Assembly: GCA_037074765.1 (NCBI GenBank)
Contig: JBAMDO010000244.1
Span: 1-64,000 of the forward strand
Direction: 5' to 3'
DNA from: Mansonella perstans
Taxonomy: Eukaryota; Nematoda; Chromadorea; Rhabditida; Onchocercidae
Length of the DNA: 64,000 bases
In this document: positions 51,462 through 64,000 of the stretch, piece by piece
How positions within the stretch are numbered: the first letter of the stretch is position 1
Layout of the letters: every line of letters begins with the position of its first letter
The notes under the pieces: model-generated
The model's input: only the letters and a program-made list of their open reading frames with translations
Database searches by the model: none
What the model was told of the DNA's origin: nothing
Translations under genes and position numbers: made by a program

Positions 51462-54400
51462 TAGCAAAAATGGAATCTAATGAATTTTTGTTCAATTCCT
51501 AAAGCAATGTAATAAGCCTAACTTGTTTATAGTGATTAATTCTTATAACAATTACATTGTATACTGAAAATTTACTGGACATTGGTTTAGCATATGAAAT
51601 AGTTGTAATAAGGAAATAGTAAAGTTCTGATCAAGTTATAAATGCTTCAGTAATGTTGATAAGAAATAATTACACTCGCTTTATTGCTTTGTGATAAAAC
51701 TATTAAAATATTTCTCAAATGGAGAAATTCAAATAATTTGAGTGAAATTTTCATAGGACAGATTTCTTGCTAAATCTATCATTTTTTAATCATATTTTTA
51801 TTGCACATATTAAATATACATATAACATAGTAGAAAAAACTTCTTTTAAAATAAAAAAACACGAGAATCTGAGATAATAGAATCAGGAAGTTTATTATCG
51901 TAGAATGCAAGAATTTGTAATTCTTCCGAATTAAAAAAATATCATTTGGGAATGATACCTGATTTTTTAGTCATCATGAAATCGATCGGTAATTGCATTT
52001 CTTGCTAATGAAGTGCGCAAATTTTTTTTAATTGTAGGTAATTTATATTTCATCAAAGTGTGCTGAAATTCTTTCAGCAAAAAAGATTGCAAGTTCTATT
52101 TTGAAATTTGAAACAAAAATTTTTAAATATTTTTTTTGAAATGGTCAAAACATGAAATTCATCATTTCTATGAAAACTAAGAAAAGCATCACTAAAACAA
52201 AGGTTTGTAAATAGCAGTTTACGGCAATTCCTAGATATGTTTTGAGCTTTTTCAAATGTAGCAAAACATGGCTAAAAACATTTATGGAATTTTTCACAGA
52301 AATCCTTTAGATTTTAAATGATAGAGTAAAAAATGCAAAGCTTAATGAATTAATAAGAGCAATTAAATGATATAAACAACACTATTCCTTCATGGAAAAA
52401 TACAACTAGACCTGACTTGCTTTAGCAATTAAGGCTTTCACCATTAAATGCACAGACCTCAATTTTGCCAATGCCAAATCGATATAGAAAAGCCTTTCTC
52501 GTTTCTGTTTCATATATCACAGAATGCCACGTGTAATTCAGTATTACTATTTAAATTTCGTGAAAATTCAATATTTTACAATTATTTGGTTCTTTTTACC
52601 AAAACTTGAAATTATCCAGCATCTGAATCGAAATAATTTCCACATCATTTCTCACATATTCTTTATGTTAGTCTTTAAAATTTTACTAAATGTCATAAAT
52701 ATCACTGAAAATAACAGGTCATGTCGTTGTCTTTCTGATGAAAAGTAAGCTATTGTTTTCACTGAAATGACAATCCACGTAACACGTGCTCTTTATGAAA
52801 TACCGTTAATTTCAATTTCACTGAATTTTTTACATCATTTACAGAATATCAAACTTCAGAATTTGGCCTTTCCGCAGAAATATACTGCATTTCGTACAAA
52901 AACTTTGCTATCACTGAACCATATGTTGAAACAATACTTTTACAAGTATACTTTTGCAGATTTTAAACCAAATCTTATATCGAATCGTCTGTTGCTAAAA
53001 TTTATCGCATTATGAATTCGCATAATAGATACAAAGTAACTGCTGCGAACAAATTATGACATGATTCGATAATTTCAGCACTGAATTAATCTCGACGTTA
53101 TGATAATTTTGATTGATACTTGTATAGCTCAAAATTAACATAAACGTGAAATCAACATATAATAGACGATGTCTAAGGTCTTGGATTTCTGTAACAGACG
53201 TGTCAAAGTTCCTGGATTTCTCAAGAACATGCGGATATATGGAAAAAAATATCATAAGACATCATTCCTTTTTATATCCTTCATATGTTTACGTCAACAA
53301 ATAACTTGTTTTACACAGACCAATACATAGTTAAACAATTGTAGAGCCAGTAGAGGGCAGAAATGACAGAAGTTAAAAAATAAAAAAGAAAAAGTAAATA
53401 ATAACATTGAGAATTGCAAGCTACACATTACAGAATGCTGCAAGAATAATTAGGTCAAAAAAGCTTATTTGTACAATTAATGAACCAAAACACTACGGTA
53501 ATCATGACAGAGATCAGATTGAAATTTACAATAAAACTTTCAAAAAAAAACTTAGGCAAACACTCAATTTGATTCCAATTATCGCATTTTTCTTCAGATC
53601 CAAAAAATTAAATAGAAATCAAATAAAATTATGGGGTCTAAAAAAAAAAAGAAAAAAAAAATGAAATAAAAAAATTACCACAGACAAGCATTTTCCGGCT
53701 CAACAAGATTGTACTTTAGATCAAAGTTTTAAACCAACCATCCACCATTCTCTATCCTATTTATTTCCCATATCGGAAAAAAATAAGACCAAAATCAATT
53801 ATGATTATATCCTAAGAATTTACAATACAAATAAATCTGACATGCTAGCATTATTCAAAGCATTAGACTTTACTCCAAATTAAACGGTCATTTCATCCTA
53901 AATCTAGGCACACTGAAATTAATTTCATCATTTCCATTTCAGCAACTCTCTCAAGGACATAAAAATATTAGTGAAGAAATTAAAGAAAAACTGAAAATAC
54001 CTGAGCGGAAATAATACTAGAATGATCCGTATATGTATACAGAAATAAATAACAAAGTGAAATGAACGTGAAAAATACTGCCGACTTAATTTAAAAAATT
54101 CCAAAAATTGGTTTCAATTTTTGGAAAAATAGTAAAATTTCCATCTTATTCACCTATTATATTAGAGTTGATAATATTTACCAACATGTGGCAAACTGGA
54201 TTAAAGTAACACATGTTGTATTACGCTGAAAAATGTCATATTGCAGCAAAGCCATATTCAAATGTGTGATCAGCGTAACAGTTAATGTGTACTTAAGTTA
54301 ACCACTACGATTCTTACCCAATTAAACCTGTTAAATGAGTTGGAAACGTGGAAAAAGTATTGGCATGACGGAATATGTTATAAATGACATGTTTAGCAAG

Positions 54401-54635
54401 CGTGCACTCATTGATAAAACGAACTAAATTAATTTCAGAAAGGAATGAAGGCAATTTAATTGCAAAAAATTGAAGATGGAATCAGATAACCTCATACGAT
54501 GGCTGTGGTCAAATTAACTAAACTCATAAAATCAAAATTCGCTCACTTCTCCAAATTTCAGCGACAAATTAAAACAACATAAACATGAAAAAACATCTAA
54601 TTGCAAAAGATCTTACCATAAAACGCTTTCTGCAG

Positions 54636-54707
54636 CAATGTTTGTATAGAACTATGTGTCAATGTTTGTTTGGAACTACGTGTCAATATTTCTATAGAAC
54701 TACATGT
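54636..54707 (+). repeat. 24-bp repeat, three copies, coding-like octapeptide
   Basis: Units at 54636, 54660 and 54684 (CAATGTTTGTATAGAACTAT-type, ending GTGT or ATGT). They are in frame inside an ORF at 54585-54773 and give QCLYRTMC, QCLFGTTC and QYFYRTTC, with cysteine at the end of each copy. No splice partners or family were found, so the ORF is not called as a gene. Confidence 0.75.
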
Positions 54708-55095
54708 CAAATTTACACAATTGAAGTGGTGATGATAATGATGTACACTTCTCAAGCGAAATCCCACAACTGAAATCTCTAAAAATTTGGAAGATAAAAA
54801 AAGAAAAACGAAAAATTAGATTTCTGCTAAATAAAAATTTGGTTCAAGAAATTATAAGTAACAAAAATTTCAAATATGAGTAAACATCCGATTTGCTGTA
54901 AAAAATTTCTTCAACAACTACTTTCTTAGTTTACATCATTTTTTGATTCTCTACTTCAAAAAACTTTTATGGTATAAATTTTCATCCGGCCAAACAATTT
55001 CATTATAAAACAAACAAGATTATAAAACTAATTTTGAATATGGAACAAAAAGAACCTTTATCACCATTTGTTACTTCTTCTTCTATTACTACCAG

Positions 55096-55197
<102 letters not shown>

Positions 55198-55430
55198 TAG
55201 TTAAGCAAAGAAAATCGTTAAGATACAGATACAATTCTGAAAAATCTCAATTTGTTGCACTAATCGCATTCATGGTAGAATTCAGCGCTAGCAGAATATC
55301 CATTTAATGCATAAATCCAACTGTAAAGACCAAGAAGAAGAAGTAAATGAAAACGAAAGTTATTAAAAATAGTGAAAAATAGGGCTTTGCTTGAATTGAT
55401 TTCAGATTCGCTAACTGTTTGTTGAATAAA

Positions 55431-58400
55431 TCATTTTGCATCTGTATCTGATTTCTTGATCTTTGGATCATCCATCTGATTTTCATCATCACTAGTATCA
55501 TCCTCATTATCAATTTGAACTCGTTTTGCCGGTGGTGATGGTTCACGCATATGAAAATTAGATCTTCGACGAGTAGCATCACGAGTAGCATCAAAAGATA
55601 GAGCTAATCGCATTTCTAATCTTGACAGTTGATTTTCATCTAGTATTTCCGGCAATGTATCATTTGAGGCTAAAATGTACATAAATGTCAACTGTGTAAT
55701 TATCTCATTGATAATTTAATCAGCTGCATGTAAGTTATATAAAGCTAAAGACAGAGAGAAGCCAAATCCCACTGCAAAGAGTGCAATATGCCAAGGAATC
55801 ATAAAATGCATTACTGAAATCAAAAGCATTTAGAAACGTCACCTGCAGCTTCTGCTGCTTTCTGACGAATTCTCCCGGTAGGTGATCTGAACGACTCATG
55901 CCACCAATAATAATGACGCAATCTCTGCTCAGCTGAATCATCAAATCGTCCTCGTGCTGGTTTTTTACATACGAAGGGTGAAGGAGTTGTATAACTTGGC
56001 GGCGTTATGTAACCGTCACGCAAAGGAGAAGCTTCGTCCGATGGTGGAGGTTCCGGAGACTTTGGTCTGTCTAAAAATGAGATCTTATTTAGATTCAAAT
56101 TCCTCGAACGCTTTACAATAGCAACCCAACGATGAGGCAAAATTTGCAAGTGAATGGCATTGACCTCCTGTGTACCAAAAAACAGAATTATCTTGTGTGC
56201 ATGCATATTTTTTAGTTCCATTAAATTTTAAATATTTTTAAATCTGATATTTCCATAGTAGGATCGAAAAATTTGTTGAGATAACCCGAAATGTTAAATG
56301 AAAATTATAAACGTTCTAAATAGTAAAAACTTTAGTCCTGAAAATTTGGGCAATAAAAAAAAGAAAAAAACTATCCTTTACCAGAAATACTTCCCGATGT
56401 ACTGGGCAGTTCATGATCTTCATATCCCAAAGTGTCACAAGTTGAGATATTCAATTGTAATTCGAAATTTTCTGGTGTCTCCTACAAAATTAAAACATTC
56501 GATGAACTTCGAACCAAGAAAATAACCTCATTTAAATAAATAGAGAAGTGCGGAGAAAAAGTACCAAAAAATCTTGCAAATGCATCAAAACAAAGAAAAG
56601 CTTTAAGCAATGAAATGAAGCAATTACCAAACTAGAAATAGTTTCCATAGAAATTTCGTACGGAAACTTTTCTCCGGGTAGAATATTGCGTTTTTTTCTG
56701 AAAAAATCTATCATCGGTTCTTTACTTTTAGAATTCCAATTTTCCAGCAGCAGTATCTCTGAGTTTCTCATTTTTGGTTGAGAAAATAAAAAAGCTCTTA
56801 GGGAAAGTTTTATGATACAAGCATAATGCATCAAAAGAGAGTTGACAATGCTGCTGACACTAAGCATTGATCTGTTTATAAATGGATTTATGAAGTAAAA
56901 TGGTAAGTAAATTGTAAATTCATAAGATATTTACATTATCCTATAAACTGAATTTGAAATGAATTTCAAATACTTGAAACTTACCGTTCAAAAATGTCAC
57001 CTCCTGCGTCAAATTTATAGAAGTTGTCATGAAATACATGAGTTAAACGATCACCAATGCCATCTGCAGAATTGTTTATTGAATAAAAGTACATCGACTA
57101 AAAAGAATTTCTGAAGAAAATCCTGAAAAAATGTTCAAAAAATATTAAAAAATTACCCTGATCAAATTCATGAGTATTTTCCAAACTATTTGGAGAGGGC
57201 TTCTCAACGCCCATTCCTGAAATTGTTTCAATTAAATCGTAATGCAGCTCTTCGTTTACAGATGTTTCCATTACATTAACCAGCTCATCTTCACTTTGAC
57301 TCATGTCCGTTTTATCACCACTATCAGTATCAGTGTCATCGTAATTATAATCTGAAATTAAAAAATTATAACCAGTCGAAAAGGAAAGATCCAGACCATT
57401 TGTCACTTTTTGAATAAATGAATATGCATTTTTTGATAAAGTATGATTAAAAACACTGCAATGACGTCAAACTGTGTCTTATTACAATAGCTTGATATTT
57501 TTTTAACAAAAATTAGTAAATCACCTTCGTCGTCATCTTCAAATTTCAATTCCAACCGTGAGGGATCACTGACCCGAGGAATAATAGGACTTTTAAACAT
57601 TGGAGATTCATCAGATGTCTGAAACTATTATATATTAAAATTTGCTGGGAAAAAACACTACTTATAATACAATTTAACTTCTGACACAATTATATGGTTA
57701 CATTACTACAGCTATACAAAATTTGACAATTACGCGAAATAAATTATGTATTTCTCATTTCTTACAGCTCTGAAAACGTGATGATATACAGAACATCGAG
57801 GAGGAACTGAACGCATTCTATTTAGATAAGTTGTTCCATGCATTATGGCGCTACGTGCTGGTTGTACAATCCATGAAGAAGCAAAAAGAGATGAATAACC
57901 AATTGTCAATAGTATCCACCACATGTTGTGTTCAAGATATTCACACTAAAAAGTCATTTAAATTTAAAAATGAGTATCACAAATGAATAAACTTTATACA
58001 AAAATACAGGAAATAAAATACACAAACAATTAAGCAATGACCGAAACAAATACCTGACGTTCATGGATACATTTCGCTATCATTGGAATGTCACAAATTT
58101 CCTCAGCAGTAGGTCTTTCGCTCGGATTTGTTTCTAGAAGACGCAAAATGACATCCAGCAAAGCAGGTGGAACATCTACAACAGCACAGAACGTACTTAT
58201 AGGCAAAATAAGAACAAAAAAAGGATATCAAATTTTTGCTTAAAAAAGAACAGAAGAATGAAAATCGTGCCTTTGATAAATTCATCATTAATTCTTTTGC
58301 AGCGAAATCCCTGCCAAAGATCTCCTGTAGTAGGCAATTCACAGTCAGTGCAAATATCAATCATCGTCATTCCGAGCGAAAATATATCACTTGCTTTTTG

Positions 58401-60959
58401 AGCTCCGCTCTGCAACACTTCAGGCGCCAAATATTTTCCATCACCTTCTTCCGTTAGCTTTCTTTCCGAATTCTTAAAAACAAGCGTAAGTCACCAGGTA
58501 GAGGGGAATTTAAAACAATGTATCGGATTTTAAACAAAGAAAATAGAAATCATACCTTTTGTATATCGATGATTAGTGAGAAATCACCAAGTTTACAAAT
58601 TCCGTCAAAAGAAACCATAATATTTTGTGGCTTAATATCCATGTGAAGAAGATCGTGACTATGCAAGTAACGCACTGCCTGATAAAGTGATGAATTTTAA
58701 TTATTATTTTAAGTATTACTGCTAGTTATTTTCTCACAAATGAAGTGACAGAATATTAAAGAAAAGCAATCATAATTCGTAAATTAAAAAAGTAATAAAC
58801 AAGCATCTTAGATTATTTATTTTTCTTGAAGCATCATACCAAGGCAATGTCTCCGAAAAAAAGCCATAAGTCCTTCTCGGTAATAATCCCCATTTTCATC
58901 TTGTAATCCATGAGACTAAAAACAATATTATTTAGATATTATATGTTACGATTTCTTCTCAGTTCCAAATCTCATTTTTCATACCGATTTCTATTTGAAA
59001 AAAACAAACCTGCATTGACACAGCTCTGTTTGTATATATAAAAAACCATATTCTTCCCATGCTCGAACATATGAAATAAGATTTGGATGTTTCGGAAGCA
59101 ATTCGTGTTTCTGAACTTCTCTCAACTTATCCTCACGATCTGCCGGGCTTCGAAATGGCTCCATGCTAATTTTGACAGCATACCAACGGTTATCATCTTT
59201 GCAGAGTGCTTTGAAAACCTACAAAAAGTTTTTGAAAATTCAGTCAAAGAGATTTGTGAAGATTCTGTATCAAATTATAGGAAGCTCAGTTGTTTGCAAT
59301 TTCTGCAACTTTGTAAAAGTGGTAGTTCTGCAACTTTATAAAAGTTGGTAGTAAAGAAATTAAACTACTGACTGCAAATTAAACAACATAATTCCAGTTG
59401 AAATATTTTCAACGCCTTGTATTTTATAAATCAGTTATCTCGAGCTCTTCCTTGATTTTTGTTGTAAGAATATAATTCATACTGTTATCGTAACTTGTCT
59501 TTTTTTCGAAGAAAATGTTCTGGAAAATTCGCTCTAGTTTACAATTCAACACTCTTGTTATCGAAAAAAATTTTTTACTTACCTCACCAAATGAACCTTT
59601 TCCGATACATCGTGGATACATGAATGTCTGATCAAAGAAGCTCATAGCTTCATTTCGTTTATCGTAATTATCCGTTTCTATTATTACTGTAAGGAAATAT
59701 ATATTTTAGCAATGAATTCACACTTATTAATCTGATGGTATTCTAATGTGCCGAAACTATTTTCACAGTATAAAAAAACCATAAAAGAACGTTATATCAA
59801 AGAAAACATATAAAATGTTTTCTGTATCGCATAAGGTAGATTAGAAGCTCATCCACTTCATTCCCCGCAATTAAAATGTACATTGGGAGGATGAGTAATT
59901 ACAGTTTAGAAACTAATGTTTGCAAATACTTTTCACCTTTAAAAAGAGGAATTCAATTTATTGTGCTAAAAAGCAGTTATTGCGAGATATTTTTACAGCG
60001 AATGTATATATAGAAAGAATTTCAAATATTTAAGACGAGGAAACAATTTAACTGTAGTATCAATGTCTTCCCACTTCTTCCTATTTTCAAAAACTTAAGG
60101 AATGCTAAATCTGTCATAAAACATGGGTTCTTCTTATACAACAAATTCATTATATCAGATCAATATAGTTTAGCAAAAAATAAATATAACCTGGCTTCTC
60201 CTTAAAACTTATAAAAAAAGGTCCTCTTGGAGGATCTTTATTCGGGATACGCAGAAAACGGCAAGAAGTTTGTTGGCTTGTACGATGATGTGATATTCTG
60301 GTGTAATCAGGAGTTGCCTTAAAAATTAAATAATACAAAATGAATTAGCACATTACAGAAAACCACAAAAATAACTCAATCGTTGTTAGAACTTTCGCAT
60401 GCTGATGAATTAAATAGAAAATTTTCAAAGAGGCCAAAGAAACATTTAATATACTTTATAGCAGTACATTACAAGTAAAAATAATGTAATTATTATTGAT
60501 TGTCAAAAATTTCTCAAAATTAAATTTTATAGAAACTTGCTTGGCAAACAAATAGTATTCTGTTTAGCTTTCTTTCAGTTATTTTCTAAAAATTATCTTT
60601 TGATTACTGGAAGCTGGATATTTTTGAACAATTACAAAATGCAGTACCGGTTTTTTGCGCACTGAATTAAGAATTTGCATGATTCTCGAGCCTACGCTTA
60701 GTCCATCCGGCATGATTAGATTATCCGGTGTTCGTTCAATTTTATTTCCATTTTCTGTTATTCCTCTATCACCATAAAATGGATGCTTCAGCCTTAATCT
60801 TGCATCATCGAATCCATCATACATTCGTTGCTCCGGTGTTACCATTCTCTTTAAAAATAAATCAAAATTGCGATCCTCATCATCCTTCTCCGAACTATTT
60901 ATGCTGAGATTTTGTAATTTGCTGATTTCCTGATCGCTTGATTTTCGAAAGAATGACAT
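55431..60959 (-). CDS. wee-1.3: Myt1/WEE-1.3-type CDK-inhibitory kinase (877 aa, 16 exons)
   Basis: Exons: 60959-60648, 60317-60191, 59686-59583, 59218-59010, 58915-58840, 58678-58556, 58472-58271, 58175-58054, 57945-57766, 57618-57525, 57351-57157, 57063-56985, 56871-56628, 56481-56382, 56070-55843, 55669-55431. The kinase domain (about 170-420) matches Myt1: IGKGSFGEVFKA, lysine K197 (YAVKISMEPFRSPADREDKL), YVRAWEE, LYIQTELC, HMDIKPQN (288-295), LAPEVLQ and DIFSLGMTM. Myt1 phosphorylates Thr14/Tyr15 of CDK1 and holds cells out of M phase. A hydrophobic segment after the kinase (about 433-453, WWILLTIGYSSLFASSW) fits Myt1's membrane anchor. The long tail is acidic, with many SP/TP sites. Oddities: DFG reads DFS (308-310), and intron 7 needs a GC donor (AAAG|GCACGA). 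The upstream in-frame ATG at 60992 precedes an acceptor and is not preferred. Confidence 0.9.
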
Positions 60960-60975
60960 ATCTATAAGTAATTCA
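60960..60975 (-). promoter_or_regulatory. Splice acceptor just before the wee-1.3 start
   Basis: GAATTACTTATAG ends two bases before the chosen ATG. It may take a spliced leader or join a 5'UTR exon; the exon-like block at 63280-63381 is not in frame with it. Confidence 0.45.
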
Positions 60976-60992
60976 TATTTAAACTTTTTCAT

Positions 60993-63900
60993 TTCTTATC
61001 AATTTAATTTCAATAATGATATTTTTTTTTGGAAAAAAAGATAAATACAAACATCTATTCCTTACCAATAACTTTCATAAATGTAAACTTTTGATGCAAA
61101 ATTTCTTTTTATTCATTTTACATTTTACTATTACAGAATCAACGAAACATATTGAATTCAATGAATACAATAATTTTTTCTCATAAAATGATAAGAAATA
61201 TGAATACTTCCTATCTTTACTTATCTAATCAATCTATTTAATAAATACAATAACCCAAAATTCCTTCCTTAAACTAATCTTTACCAATGAATTTACAAAA
61301 GGAACGTAATGATCATCGATTTAAAATTACTAATGGAGGGAACAATTTCAATCGATAATTGATTAAAACTATTTAAAGTATTTGCTAAGTATTAATTAGT
61401 CCATTAATGAAAATTTTTAAATGATAAAATTTAAAACTTATTATGTAATAAAAATCTAACCAACTTCCCTATAAACAAAATAACTCAATGGAAAAATTAA
61501 TTCACATAAACAAAAAAGCGCCAGGCAAATTTAAAATAAAAATTCTAAATTCCATACAGAACCTACATAACTTTCTTCATATTGCAGCGCTATTTTGTCG
61601 AAATGAAATTTGTTCGAATTGATAAGCATAGAACTGATGGTGTATGTATGCCATTTCCAGTTTGAATATGTATGCCATTTCGAGTTTGAAATTGAAATTC
61701 AATTCTGATTTCCATTTGCTGAATAAAAAGCATAAAAGTACATCTTATGATTAATTTCAATTCAATAAAAATTATTTTAAAAATCAAAAATGTATACATT
61801 TAATAAATTTCAAAACAAAAATTTTTTAAATATTAATTTAATTTATGACATTTCACTCAAAAGAAATATCAAAATATTAGTATATCAAATAATTCAAAAG
61901 CATTTTGAAATATTTGTAAACAAAGTTTGAAAATGTTCAATTGAAATTAGAAAGAATTGCTAGCAAAATATATATGCTTCCAATTCAAAGGTTACTTTTA
62001 GTTTAATTCTGAAGCTGGACAGCATTATTGATTGAGCAAAAGTAAAGCAAATTCAAGTGGATCTCGAGATTTTCCAATCTTCTTTCATGAAATTTCATTC
62101 TATAAGATTTCATCGCTGCATTCATTCTCATCCTTTTGTCAGTATTAAATTTTTTAAGAGAAAAGAAAAAGTGCCGAGCTTTTAAAAATTTTCAGATTAT
62201 TTCATATCGAAGAAAAAGCGAAAAGTTATAGCAATGAATTGTGAAATGAATGAAATTTTCACACTAAAAATGAAACTCTTTTTAATTTAGAAAAAAGTGA
62301 AATTCCATTTATCAATCATTTTTTCGTTAATTAGATTAATTTAAAAAAGCTTAGCTCCTTACCTAATACAATGTAAATGAGTGGAAAAAATGAATGAAGT
62401 GAAATTAATGAAATCTTTTATTGTGATTGTGTTCATCAACTAAACGGCTATTCGACCTTTGACCAATCATTTATTAAACGAGAACGAGCTAGTGGCATTC
62501 ATAGTGTAACTAGGTCTTGTCGGAAGAAAAAAGATTTATTTTTAATATAATACACTTTTTTGATAGGCATTATAATCATTTAACTCATGAAACGTTTTCT
62601 CAATTAAACATAGAATTATTAGATTTTATCAATTAGCGCTTTTCGAAATGTATTTATGACATTTTACTAACTATTTAGGCTTTCTTTTTTTCTTTTCCAA
62701 AAGGTCATAAGGTCATTTTCACTAACAAAAAATTACTAACTATTATTGTTTTGAAAATATGTGAAACATACGATTACATTCGATTGCATTTCGTCGTTTT
62801 TTTTTTTGCCACCTTCGAAAAAATGTGACAAAAAAAAAACGTAAAGTAAGAATTAATTACAACTGTCAAGTGAACTTAACCCAAGTTTGAAATTCAATAT
62901 AAAATACGAAATTAAATAGTTTACGTCAATTAGTACATTTATCTCTCTAAACTTGTCTAAATCCAATTAGTGATAGGATATTTCAAAGAGCAGTTACTTA
63001 AATCTATCGAAGATACAAATATATTTGAATAGTTAAAATATAGTATGAAAGACAATTTTCTTTGGAGCCATGATAATTGAAAGTGAAATTTTTTTTAACG
63101 ACTGTGATATTGCCTTCATTTGCTAATGTCTTGTAAGATAAATTTCGCAATTTAATTCTAAAAATTCTTTAAAAAGCAATCAGTTTTAATATGAAAATGC
63201 ATAAAGGTACAATGTATGCAGCAACTTATCTGTGCATATTAGTACTGTTGAAAATACATTCTTTTGAAACTTAACTTACATTTCGGATGACTTCCAGCAA
63301 TTAGAATTTCTGTCACTTATCTGATTCTGCTGGATTTCAGCATCATTTCGAAGACATTTAAACAAATTTGTGAACAACCTTCTGAAAGTTTATCAGTTCT
63401 CGACATTTTTTTCTAAATAAACTAATTGGTCTAGGAAGAAAAAAATCGAAAAAATATTTATAAGAAGGAGTGGAAAGTATAAATATTGGAGAAGGGAGCA
63501 AATAAACTGTTGATTATTCAGAAATAGTAAATAGCAAAAGGAAACAATGAGTGTTGAAAGAATTCGATCCCACCTCCTCGCCATTCGAGAACCAATTAAT
63601 ATTTTCATTAATGAACAAACCAATCGTTCAGATTGTTAAATTTTGAAAAATGATTTAATTGAATAATGTTAGAAATTTAAAATCTTAGCAAAAAAAAGTA
63701 GCGAAAAATATTGTTGACGAATTAACTCAATTTAAATTGTCCATCAAGTCTGTGTATACAGTATCTTTTTGGATTTAAGAGTTCAGTGAGGATTCAGTTA
63801 GTTATATTTTTCGAGACATTAAGCCGACAATTTCAATTGAAAATTTTTTTTACTGTGTGTCTTTTTATTTATTAGTTTTATCATGCTGTAAAAAATCATT

Positions 63901-64000
63901 GGCTAGGAATTTATGAAGTTTTCATTCTCAGCTATAAATTTTTCAAATGAAATATTTTTTTGCAAGTGCCTGTTATTAATTTAATTTATGAACCAAATAG
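60993..64000. other. Upstream flank of the wee-1.3 gene
   Basis: AT-rich. Contains a 24-bp direct repeat at about 61640-61690 (TGTATGCCATTTC(C/G)AGTTTG twice), an exon-like block on the minus strand at 63280-63381 and a 30-codon + strand frame at 63547-63639 (starts MSVERIRSHLLAIREP) with fairly normal base composition. The rest shows nothing recognisable. Confidence 0.5.
63280..63381 (-). CDS. Candidate internal exon, unidentified
   Basis: Bounded by a CTTTCAG acceptor and a strong GTAAGTT donor on the minus strand, 102 bases long, with one open frame (RLFTNLFKCLRNDAEIQQ ... NSNCWKSSE). The other two frames contain stops. It is out of phase with the wee-1.3 start exon, so it would be a 5'UTR exon of that gene or belong to another gene that extends past the window. 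Confidence 0.3.

Noticed and set aside
52524..53664. Several 74-85-codon frames on both strands
   Set aside because: They overlap each other, have no recognisable motif, and their splice signals do not give a consistent protein.
60960..60992. Upstream ATG for wee-1.3
   Set aside because: It is in frame, but a splice acceptor lies between it and the next ATG, and the extra residues resemble no Myt1 start.

Overview
The window looks like nuclear DNA of a nematode, most likely a filarial-type spirurid. It is very AT-rich. Its genes are split into many short exons, and introns end in TTTTCAG or TTTTAG. The gene set (two tau-tubulin-kinase-like kinases, a Myt1/WEE-1.3 kinase, an annexin, a 12-TM transporter, an F-box protein) fits a nematode. 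Family calls rest on motifs read by eye; no database search was possible.

Layout. Positions 1 to about 26.2 kb form a gene desert dominated by poly(A)/poly(T) runs, (CA), (GA), (ATC) and (ATCT) microsatellites and two 31-bp minisatellites. In its last third I see scattered coding-like exons on the + strand. The best are at 20.3-22.45 kb and would end a protein with a basic stretch and a PPSY tail motif; that gene is not identified. From 26 kb on the DNA is gene-dense: F-box protein (+, 26.3-31.1 kb, 11 exons), TTBK-like kinase (+, 34.4-36.0 kb, 7 exons), a second TTBK-like kinase (-, 37.2-40.1 kb or slightly beyond, at least 9 exons), annexin (-, 41.6-45.9 kb, 11 exons), major facilitator transporter (-, 47.7-51.2 kb, 12 exons) and Myt1-type CDK-inhibitory kinase (-, 55.4-61.0 kb, 16 exons). 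Every exon chain was assembled by hand and keeps one open frame through all junctions, except the first exon of the second TTBK-like gene, which is only a candidate.

The genes do not form an obvious pathway. The two TTBK-like genes are convergent neighbours and look like members of the expanded nematode family. The transporter, annexin and second kinase lie head-to-tail on the minus strand, but their gaps of about 1.2-1.8 kb are longer than is typical for a nematode operon. The most interesting observations are an annexin that has lost the canonical calcium-loop motif in all four repeats while carrying a long Asp/Asn/Gly/Lys-rich N-terminal tract, three GC-AG introns among about 60, a DFG-to-DFS change in the Myt1 kinase, and an eight-copy minisatellite with a second, four-unit period.
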